Shown: positions 1 through 5,850 of the stretch, piece after piece
Layout of the letters: the number at the start of each line of letters is the position of its first letter
Position numbering within the stretch: the stretch's first letter is position 1
NCBI GenBank assembly: GCA_016303175.1
Contig: JAEDMF010000084.1
Span: forward strand, 1 to 7,441
Origin: Bacteroidales bacterium
GTDB taxonomy: Bacteria; Bacteroidota; Bacteroidia; Bacteroidales; UBA932
Length of the DNA stretch: 7,441 nt
Direction of reading: 5' to 3'
Notes under the pieces: generated by a model
Databases searched by the model: none
Told to the model about the DNA's origin: nothing
Seen by the model: only the letters and a program-made list of their open reading frames with translations
Made by a program: the position numbers and the translations under genes

Positions 1-36
1 ATAAGGTAATCATTCGTCCCAATCAACAGTGAGATG

Positions 37-73
37 AAGATTTTGTTAAATCTTATGTCTTTTGCTTTTTTTT
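37..73 (+). terminator. Weak terminator-like hairpin at the window's left end
   Basis: AAGATTT (37-43) and AAATCTT (48-54) form a perfect 7-bp stem with a TGTT loop, followed by a T-rich stretch to about position 73. This could end transcription of a gene lying left of the window. The stem is almost entirely A/T, so it would be a weak intrinsic terminator. No coding region with recognisable content is seen between 1 and 263. Confidence 0.25.
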
Positions 74-170
74 ATCAAAATTCCAGGGTTTTCATCAGGC
101 GAAATGCCGCCAGGTTTGGCAAATGTGACGAAAGTCAGGGTAGCCGCCGGGCTTCCTGCAAACCTATAGA

Positions 171-202
171 TTTGCACGAGGGTAGAAAAAATACTATCTT
201 TG
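171..202 (+). promoter_or_regulatory. Bacteroidota-type promoter for the LysE-PASTA genes
   Basis: TTTG at 171-174 is followed after exactly 20 bases by TATCTTTG at 195-202. This fits the -33 TTTG and -7 TAnnTTTG consensus of the primary sigma factor of Bacteroides and relatives. Transcription would begin around 208-212, giving a leader of roughly 50-55 bases before the ATG at 264. A second TAnnTTTG match (TAGATTTG, 167-174) overlaps the -33 box but lacks its own TTTG at the right distance. Confidence 0.6.
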
Positions 203-263
203 CCGAGATATTGCGACGGAACAAGAGTGCCTCAAGGTCTGCCCAATTTTTTTTCACAAGAGA

Positions 264-929
264 ATGTTTATTGACTTCATAAAAGCGATGATAGTAGGAA
301 TGGCGGCATCTATGCCCATAGGTCCCATAGCCATTTTTGTCATCCAGAAGACAATAAGCAAGGGCTTCAAATCTGGTTTCGTGACCAGTCTCGGCTCCAC
401 AATAGTGGACACGCTCTTTGCAATCATCGCGGTGTTTGCCCTCGCTTATGTGCAGGACTTCATCCAGGGCAACTACATTCCCATTTTCATAGGAGGCGGC
501 CTGGTCATAATGGCCCTCGGCCTATCCATGGCCTTCGCAAATCCCTTCCGCAAAGCCAGGCCTGAGGACGGCGCAATGGAGGATGACCAGAAGGTGCATA
601 ATGACACCGTATCCCTCAAAGATTTCGCATCAGCCATAGTAATGGGACTGACAAATCCCGGCGCGATAGCAGTGATGTTCGCTCTGATGGCCTTTTTCGG
701 CATAGGCGAAAGTCAGGGCAAAGACTGGTCCATACTACCCGTCATACTTGGTATAGCCTGCGGGAGCGTCTTATATTGGGCAGGAGTCACCTTCCTGTTG
801 AACAAATGCCGTAAGCGCTTCAAAATCAGCACAGTAGTCTGGATAAACCGCATCACCGGCGGAATAGTGGTACTGTTGGGTATAGGCACCTTAATTGAGG
901 GGATTATTAAAATCTGCATCAATTTATGA
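264..929 (+). CDS. LysE family translocator (amino acid/metabolite exporter)
   Basis: This 221-residue inner-membrane protein belongs to the LysE/RhtB superfamily, whose members export amino acids or related small molecules, usually driven by the proton gradient. The family signature is at the N-terminus: the first membrane helix leads into PIGPIAIFVIQ (about residues 18-28), followed by a basic loop (KGFKSGF) and a second helix beginning after GSTIVD. Hydrophobic segments near 5-28, 38-64, 72-92, 120-145, 157-178 and 192-219 give the usual six helices. A charged loop around residues 95-118 separates the two halves. The length is normal for the family. The ATG at 264 has no strong ribosome-binding site but suits the promoter and places the PxGP motif correctly. 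Its stop overlaps the start of the PASTA gene (ATGA). The substrate cannot be told from sequence. Confidence 0.85.
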   Translation: MFIDFIKAMIVGMAASMPIGPIAIFVIQKTISKGFKSGFVTSLGSTIVDTLFAIIAVFALAYVQDFIQGNYIPIFIGGGLVIMALGLSMAFANPFRKARPEDGAMEDDQKVHNDTVSLKDFASAIVMGLTNPGAIAVMFALMAFFGIGESQGKDWSILPVILGIACGSVLYWAGVTFLLNKCRKRFKISTVVWINRITGGIVVLLGIGTLIEGIIKICINL

Positions 930-1756
930 AATTCAAAAAGATATTTTCCAACTGGGCAGTCAAGAACATTCTGCTTTCTATAATAGTGGTGGCAGCGCTG
1001 GCCGGGATATCCAGCATACTGATGCGCCAAATAACCCACCACGGGGAGAAACTCTCTGTGCCTGACCTCACCGGAATGAGTGTGGTCCAGGCATCCCAAG
1101 AAGCAAAAAAATACAAGATGCGCATCGACGTGACTGACTCCATTTATGTACGCAACATCAAGAGGGGCAGCATAGTCAAACAGAATCCCGCAGCGGGAAC
1201 ATCGGTCAAGGAAGGCAGACGCATTATCCTGACAATCAATGCAAGAAATCCGAAAATGACAGCAATGCCCAACCTGATAGGCTACTCACTGCGCAGTGCC
1301 CTTGCAGATATGAGCTCACACGGACTTGAAGTAGGGCGGCTCAACTATATTAACGACATAGCTACGAACAACGTGCTCAGCCAGTTGTACAACGGGAGCG
1401 AGATAGCCGCAGGAGAAATGATTAGCAGCGGCTCCAGGATAGACTTGGTGCTGGGATTGAACAGACAAGAAAACACGACGGCTGTCCCCGTGTTATATGG
1501 TTGCAAATACCGCAGGGCCGTGGAAAAAGTGCACGAGTCATCACTCAATGTGGGACGCATAGTATTTGACAGGGAAGTGCGCAACTACCAGGACAGCATC
1601 AGCGCAGTTGTTTACCGTCAGAGTCCGGAACCCTTCGAAATATGCACGATGGGGCGCAATGTCACATTTTACCTCACCCTCGACGAGTCAAAGGTACCTT
1701 CAATCGAAAGCCTGAAAAAGAAGGCGGCAGAATTGGCAGAAGAAGCCGAGTTGTGA
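926..1756 (+). CDS. Membrane-anchored protein with three PASTA domains
   Basis: The 276-residue protein has a short basic cytoplasmic N-terminus, one membrane helix at about residues 14-33, and then three PASTA repeats at about 44-106, 113-178 and 187-252. The first two open with the typical (V/M)P-L-G pattern (VPDLTG, MPNLIG); the third has VPVLYG. Each ends in a beta strand before the next. A charged, probably helical tail rich in Lys, Glu and Ala (256-276) closes it. PASTA domains in other bacteria bind peptidoglycan fragments and occur in PASTA kinases and penicillin-binding proteins; here there is neither a kinase nor a transpeptidase domain. The inferred role is contact with peptidoglycan in the periplasm. 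Its ATG lies in the stop of the LysE gene, implying translational coupling. Standalone PASTA proteins directly upstream of an RluD gene are familiar in Bacteroidales, but their function is not established. Confidence 0.85.
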   Translation: MKFKKIFSNWAVKNILLSIIVVAALAGISSILMRQITHHGEKLSVPDLTGMSVVQASQEAKKYKMRIDVTDSIYVRNIKRGSIVKQNPAAGTSVKEGRRIILTINARNPKMTAMPNLIGYSLRSALADMSSHGLEVGRLNYINDIATNNVLSQLYNGSEIAAGEMISSGSRIDLVLGLNRQENTTAVPVLYGCKYRRAVEKVHESSLNVGRIVFDREVRNYQDSISAVVYRQSPEPFEICTMGRNVTFYLTLDESKVPSIESLKKKAAELAEEAEL

Positions 1757-1940
1757 GCCGGGAACAGTCACAAAGCCGCATAAAGCAGAGTTCGGTATCA
1801 TCTATGAATAATCTTTCCGGTACATATTGCTTTTCTCATCGGTCATTTAGCACCACTAAACTCCCTCTTCAAAAATCAATCTGTTCTCGAAAATCTTATC
1901 CATATCTAAAGCAGGGTATTTTTTTAATATTCCTATAATA

Positions 1941-3065
1941 ATGAAGGCAGAACTGGATATCAAAGGCGCACCTGAATGGGGCAACGGCAGAGAAGTAGAA
2001 CCCAACGACAAAAGCACCGAAGACCAGGACATTGAGGAGAGCGATGCCAATGAACAGGAAATGTTCGAGCACTACCGCTATGTTGTGGACCCCGGTCAGG
2101 CACCCGTGCGTATTGACAAATACCTGACGGGGCAGATGGAATACACCTCACGCAACCGAATCCAACTCGCCATCAAGGCTGAATTCGTGCGCGTGGCCGA
2201 CAAGACGGTGAAAGCCAACTACATCGTCCGCCCTGGTGACGTCATCACCTTCGTTATGCCCTACCAGAGGCGTGGCACCGAAATTAAGCCCCAGAACATT
2301 CCCCTGAACATCGCCTATGAGGATGACGATCTGATGGTAGTCAACAAACCCGCAGGAATGGTAGTGCATCCGGGCCACGGTCACTACGAAGGCACCCTTG
2401 TCAACGCCCTTGCATGGCATCTGGGCCTACGTGAGGATGTCAAGGACGGAGACGGCCGTATGGGTATGCTGGTGCACAGAATTGACAAGGACACCTCCGG
2501 TTTGCTAGCCATATCCAAAAGCGACGAAGCCCAGATGGGGCTTTCAAAGCAATTCTTCGTGCACAGCATTGAGCGCAGGTACATCGCCGTGGTATGGGGA
2601 AACATCGAAGAAGACGAAGGCACGGTGGATAGCAACATAGGACGTGATCCCTCTGACAGGCTGAAATTCAAGGCCTTGGACAACAGGGAGGAGGGCAAGA
2701 CTGCTATTACTCACTATAAAGTACTCGAGCGCATGGGCTTCATCACCGTGGTGGAATGCAGGCTGGAAACCGGGCGCACCCACCAGATAAGGGTGCATAT
2801 GAGCAGCATAGGACATCCCCTCTTCGGCGACGAGCGCTATGGAGGCACCACTATCAATAAGGGAACTATCTATGCCAAATATCGCCAGTTCATAGAGAAC
2901 TGCTTCAAGATATGCCCGAGACAGGCACTCCACGCCGCATCTCTGGGTTTCGAGCATCCCTTGAGCCGCAAGCACCTGCTTTTTGAGGCTCCCCTCCCCT
3001 CAGATATGGCCACGCTCATTGCCAAATGGCGCGACTACGCCAAACTCCGTTCCGTCGAGGAATAA
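1941..3065 (+). CDS. rluD: RluA/RluD family 23S rRNA pseudouridine synthase
   Basis: The enzyme converts specific uridines to pseudouridine in RNA; RluD proper acts on helix 69 of 23S rRNA (positions 1911, 1915 and 1917 in E. coli). The 374 residues show an acidic N-terminal extension (1-45), an S4 RNA-binding domain (about 55-110, starting VRIDKYL), the NKPAGMVVHPG motif (135-145), the catalytic motif HRIDKDTSGLL (179-189, nucleophile Asp182) and LETGRTHQIRVHM (275-287). All key elements are present. The ATG at 1941 follows an A/T-rich stretch with no Shine-Dalgarno. A later ATG at codon 41 would remove the acidic extension, but similar extensions occur in Bacteroidales homologues, so the longer form is preferred. 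The 184-base gap after the PASTA gene contains no promoter match I can recognise, only a small hairpin (TTTAG/CTAAA, 1846-1860), so read-through from upstream is plausible. Among RluA relatives the exact target is inferred. Confidence 0.88.
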   Translation: MKAELDIKGAPEWGNGREVEPNDKSTEDQDIEESDANEQEMFEHYRYVVDPGQAPVRIDKYLTGQMEYTSRNRIQLAIKAEFVRVADKTVKANYIVRPGDVITFVMPYQRRGTEIKPQNIPLNIAYEDDDLMVVNKPAGMVVHPGHGHYEGTLVNALAWHLGLREDVKDGDGRMGMLVHRIDKDTSGLLAISKSDEAQMGLSKQFFVHSIERRYIAVVWGNIEEDEGTVDSNIGRDPSDRLKFKALDNREEGKTAITHYKVLERMGFITVVECRLETGRTHQIRVHMSSIGHPLFGDERYGGTTINKGTIYAKYRQFIENCFKICPRQALHAASLGFEHPLSRKHLLFEAPLPSDMATLIAKWRDYAKLRSVEE

Positions 3066-3168
3066 TCGTCACGCCGCTTTCCGTCCTTGCTTCCCTCCGG
3101 CCAAGCATCAGGATCACTGATTTGCAATAGACCATCGCACATCCCCGCAAAAGCCGCTCTGGCACCTC

Positions 3169-3316
3169 GTGCAAATTATCTGGAACACCGATATGCCCTA
3201 CAGGGCCGTAGAATGAGGATTGCTGTTCCCGATGAACGTAAAAACAGTTCATCGGGAACACCCTACCATTGATTATCAGCTACTTACAGCGACGAGGTGT
3301 TCCAAACGATTTGCAC
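3169..3316. repeat. Nested imperfect palindrome between convergent genes
   Basis: Arms of 21 bases at 3169-3189 and 3296-3316 are inverted copies: GTGCAAAT and TGGAACACC match perfectly, separated by four unmatched bases. An overlapping pair CACCTCGT (3163-3170) and ACGAGGTG (3292-3299) is also perfect. The arms are centred almost exactly on the perfect 14-bp hairpin at 3224-3260, so the whole forms a near-concentric 148-base palindrome whose middle arms (3190-3223 and 3261-3295) match only weakly. It lies 3' of rluD and 3' of the convergent peptidase gene. The right arm is also a shortened copy of the neighbouring 46-bp repeat. It may be a small non-coding mobile-type repeat or a two-way transcription barrier; neither is proven. 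Confidence 0.65.
3224..3260. repeat. Perfect 14-bp stem hairpin, possible bidirectional terminator
   Basis: TGTTCCCGATGAAC (3224-3237) and GTTCATCGGGAACA (3247-3260) are exact inverted copies separated by a 9-base loop (3238-3246). The stem is strong in either transcript. It is the central part of the larger palindrome. A U-run does not follow on either strand, so it is not a classical intrinsic terminator, although its place between the 3' ends of two convergent genes would suit transcript-end formation or 3'-end stabilisation. The right arm resembles the junction of the adjacent 46-bp repeat (GTTCAcattGGGAACA, 3354-3369). Confidence 0.75.
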
Positions 3317-3408
3317 GGGAACAAAGTCATTGCGTTCCAAGCTAGTCCTGACGGTTCACATTGGGAACAAAGTCATTGCGTCCCAAGCTAGTCCTGACGA
3401 TTTACATA
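3317..3408. repeat. 46-bp tandem repeat, two full copies with degenerate flanking copies
   Basis: Units 3317-3362 and 3363-3408 are directly adjacent and identical at about 42 of 46 positions, both beginning GGGAACAAAGTCATTGCG. A degenerate earlier unit is visible at 3300-3316, carrying TTCCAA and then ACGATTTGCAC but lacking the 10-base GCTAGTCCTG segment between them. A trace of a further unit (GAACGCAG) follows from 3409. Each full unit can form a small hairpin, although by different pairs: GGAAC/GTTCC in unit one and TTGGGA/TCCCAA in unit two. The array ends about 15 bases beyond the peptidase stop codon and has no coding potential I trust. Confidence 0.85.
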
Positions 3409-3423
3409 GAACGCAGATTAACG

Positions 3424-5850
3424 TTATCTCACCCAACGGTCAAGCCAAGCGAAAAATTCCTTATGCCAAAGGAGAGAATTCTGAGGCTGTAGCACCCAAT
3501 GGTTTTCCTCGGGAAACACCACCAACTTGGAAGGCACCCCCATCATCTGGGCGGCATTGAAGGCAGCCATACCCTGTTCATAGGGAATACGAAAATCCAT
3601 CATTCCGTGGATGCACAAAATCGGTGTATGCCACTTGGTTACATTGCAGGAAGGGTCGCTAGCGTAATGATGAAGAGCCTTTCGCGTTGTTGAATACGGA
3701 GCACCTGCCTGCTGCATTCCTCCGAAAGTCACTCCATCTCCTGCCGGGCCCACTTGACCGGGCTTATAAGCATACTCAGTTAGGCCGCCGCCATCCCAAT
3801 TGGCAAACCACATCTCCTCAGTAGTGAACCACATCTGTTTTTCGCTGAATATTCCTGCGTGAGCAATAAAGCAGTCGTACAGATTATCTTCGTTCATGCC
3901 CTCAAGCATATATACAGAGTAACCGCCGTATGATGCTCCGGCACACGCCAGTTTATCCACATAAGGCTGAGATTTGATATAGCGGCCGGCAGTAAGATAA
4001 TCCTGCATATTCAAACCACTGTAATCACCGCTGATCTGCTCCTTCCATTCCTGGCCGAAAGCTGTTGTGCCGCGGCGGTTAGGCATAATCACTATATAGC
4101 CCTGCTGGGCCATAAGACGGTAGCACCAGCGGTAACTCCAATGCTGGCTGTTGGTACCCTGGGGGCCTCCAAGCACAATTTCGATGGCGGGGTACTTGCG
4201 GGAAGGGTCAAACTCGGGAGGATACATCACCCAGCAATGCATCTGCTTGCCATCGACGGTACGCAGCCATACGCTCTCTGATGAAGGCTCGGCAAGCTTG
4301 GCGAAGATGTCATCGTTGATGTGTGTCAGTTGTTCCCAACGGAAACCATTCTCCGCAGCGACAAGGCGGATAAGCTCAACAGGACGATTGAGGCTCTGGT
4401 TGCTGGCGTACAGAACAAGATCCTTTACTGCAGAAGCTGCAGAGGTAGCAGAGGCAGCAGAGGCAGCAGAGGCAGCAGAGGCAGCAGAGGCAGCAACAAC
4501 AGCGAAGGGACTGTCAAAATCATACGCCTCATCATCAGCAGTGAGTTGAACAAGACTGCCGTCAAGACCAGCACAAAAAAGTTTCTGAACTCCATTGTCA
4601 AGAGCGGCAAAAATAATGGCCCTCCCGTCGGGAGTCCAGCGCAATGCAGTTTTATCCCTATCGAGCGAAGCAGCCACCTCGAATGTCTTGCCTATTTCCA
4701 GAACAGTATTGACACGACCATCAGCACCAGAGCCAGCAACCGAGCAGGCATCAGCACCAGAGCCAGCAACCGAGCAGGCAACATCATCAGACAAGAACTT
4801 GTCCCGGCACAATACCTGAGCCACCATAATACGCTGGGCATCAGCCTCATAACCATCGCGGGCCATACTTACCCACGCAATGTGCCTCCCGTCCGAACTC
4901 CACACCGGTTCCGTGTCATAACCACCATCTGTCTTCACCGGAACAGTCTCGCCGCTTTGCACATCATAAACATAAATGCCGGCATTTGTGCTGAACGCAT
5001 ACTCCTTTCCCATCTTCTTCCGGCACGAATACACCACATAGCGCCCATCCGGTGACCAATTCAACTGCTCAATACCCCCGAATGGCTCCATAGGCAGTTC
5101 ATACGGCTCATCCCCTAGAATATCCCTGATTTCACCAAGCACGCCATCCTCCTTCAAATCAGCCACATAGGTTCTTGGCACCATCTCCGTCCAATGGTCC
5201 CAATGGCGATACATCAAATCCTCCGTGATATACGCTCCAGCTTTGTCCAAACGCGCATCCACATCCTTGGGACAGAGCAATTTCCTATTCCTGACAGTAG
5301 AAGTGAGAAGCACAGACGTTCCGTCGGGAGAGAGTTTGAACTCCCCTATGCCGTTCTCTACATCACTGATTTTCTTTGCTTTACCAAGTTTATTACCCTT
5401 GATTGCAGCCCTATGCATCTGACCACCCATAAGGAAGAGAATGCTTTTCCCATCAAGGCTCCAACGTGCATTGGAGATACTATGAGAGGAATGACTGAGC
5501 TGGTGGACATTGCCCCCGTCGGAATCGCAAATGTACAAATTGCGACAACTTCGGTTCTGCTCCAAACTATTGTAGCTCACCCCATAAAGAATTTTGCTCC
5601 CGTCTGGAGACAATTGCGGGTCACCCAGACGCCCCAGAGCAAGCATAATTTCCGGAGTCATAACCCCATCTTCCACCACAACTTCCTGAGGGCCGATATA
5701 CCCCGACTTTTCCTGTTTCTTCTCCTTCATAGAAAACGTCACATTTGCAATGAACTTTCCAATGCCATAGCCGAAGAAATACGCGGCAATAAGGCAAAAA
5801 ATGACAATAATCCAAGTCCTTGGTGCAATTTTCATATCTATACAAATCAT
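3424..5850 (-). CDS. Membrane-anchored S9 family (prolyl oligopeptidase-type) serine peptidase
   Basis: The 808-residue protein has an N-terminal membrane helix (about 12-32) with no evident cleavage site, a beta-propeller region (about 65-530) with TolB/WD40-like SPDG-type motifs (81-84, 174-177, 266-269, 406-409) and a C-terminal alpha/beta hydrolase domain (about 535-808). The catalytic triad is intact: Ser640 in GASYGGY, Asp752 in HGMMDFRIP and His784 in EENHWV. S9 enzymes cleave short peptides, often after proline or acyl-amino acids; the propeller excludes folded proteins. The inferred location is the periplasmic face of the inner membrane. Two repeat-derived segments interrupt the propeller: a duplicated 10-residue Gly/Ala/Ser unit (358-377) and an Ala-Ala-Ser run (452-474). 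A Gly-rich segment (about 686-722) looks longer than usual. The ATG at 5850 overlaps the epimerase stop; a second ATG at 5835 (MKIAPRTW) is an equally plausible start. Exact substrate unknown. Confidence 0.88.
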   Translation of the reverse strand: MICIDMKIAPRTWIIVIFCLIAAYFFGYGIGKFIANVTFSMKEKKQEKSGYIGPQEVVVEDGVMTPEIMLALGRLGDPQLSPDGSKILYGVSYNSLEQNRSCRNLYICDSDGGNVHQLSHSSHSISNARWSLDGKSILFLMGGQMHRAAIKGNKLGKAKKISDVENGIGEFKLSPDGTSVLLTSTVRNRKLLCPKDVDARLDKAGAYITEDLMYRHWDHWTEMVPRTYVADLKEDGVLGEIRDILGDEPYELPMEPFGGIEQLNWSPDGRYVVYSCRKKMGKEYAFSTNAGIYVYDVQSGETVPVKTDGGYDTEPVWSSDGRHIAWVSMARDGYEADAQRIMVAQVLCRDKFLSDDVACSVAGSGADACSVAGSGADGRVNTVLEIGKTFEVAASLDRDKTALRWTPDGRAIIFAALDNGVQKLFCAGLDGSLVQLTADDEAYDFDSPFAVVAASAASAASAASAASATSAASAVKDLVLYASNQSLNRPVELIRLVAAENGFRWEQLTHINDDIFAKLAEPSSESVWLRTVDGKQMHCWVMYPPEFDPSRKYPAIEIVLGGPQGTNSQHWSYRWCYRLMAQQGYIVIMPNRRGTTAFGQEWKEQISGDYSGLNMQDYLTAGRYIKSQPYVDKLACAGASYGGYSVYMLEGMNEDNLYDCFIAHAGIFSEKQMWFTTEEMWFANWDGGGLTEYAYKPGQVGPAGDGVTFGGMQQAGAPYSTTRKALHHYASDPSCNVTKWHTPILCIHGMMDFRIPYEQGMAAFNAAQMMGVPSKLVVFPEENHWVLQPQNSLLWHKEFFAWLDRWVR
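4429..4500 (-). repeat. 9-bp tandem repeat encoding an Ala-Ala-Ser run in the peptidase
   Basis: Five perfect copies of AGCAGAGGC (as read on the + strand, 4447-4491) are flanked by decayed copies on both sides. On the coding strand they encode repeated Ala-Ala-Ser at residues about 452-474, placed between two propeller segments (after DSPFAVV and before VKDLVLYASN). Since the period is a multiple of three, copy-number change by slippage would alter length but not break the frame. Confidence 0.9.
4719..4780 (-). repeat. 30-bp perfect tandem duplication in the peptidase gene
   Basis: Positions 4719-4748 are repeated exactly at 4749-4778, with the match continuing two bases further. On the coding strand this gives two copies of the 10-residue unit ACSVAGSGAD at residues about 358-377, inside a propeller loop after KFLSDDV. 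Lack of any mismatch points to a recent duplication or active homogenisation. Confidence 0.92.

Larger units (their letters stand above)
3066..3423. other. Gene-free convergent intergenic region of 358 bases
   Basis: This region lies between the stop codons of rluD and the minus-strand peptidase gene. The first 100 bases (3066-3162) hold no clear element apart from a small ATCAG/CTGAT hairpin near 3107-3121. From 3163 onward it is almost wholly made of the nested palindrome and the 46-bp repeats, which share the GGGAAC/GTTCCC and GATTTGCAC elements in both orientations. Open frames crossing it show no recognisable protein sequence. Neither convergent gene has a classical terminator with a U-run here. 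Confidence 0.7.

Noticed and set aside
34..282. 82-codon frame before the LysE gene
   Set aside because: It covers the promoter and the hairpin, has a basic, shapeless composition, and ends inside the LysE gene.
1642..1938. 98-codon frame over the PASTA-rluD gap
   Set aside because: Its first part is a shifted reading of the PASTA gene and the rest looks random; no family resemblance.
2544..2975. 143-codon minus-strand frame within rluD
   Set aside because: It is a shadow of the intact pseudouridine synthase with no recognisable content.
3224..3260. Classical Rho-independent terminator
   Set aside because: The stem is perfect, but no U-run follows it in either direction, so it is listed as a repeat hairpin only.
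3317..3408. CRISPR array
   Set aside because: The 46-bp units repeat along their whole length with no spacers between them, there are only two full copies, and no cas genes are nearby.
4321..5055. Long + strand frame with collagen-like Arg-Gly-Ser repeats
   Set aside because: It lies wholly antisense to the peptidase, whose catalytic motifs are intact. The repeats are the reverse reading of the 9-bp tract; nothing else in it resembles a protein family.
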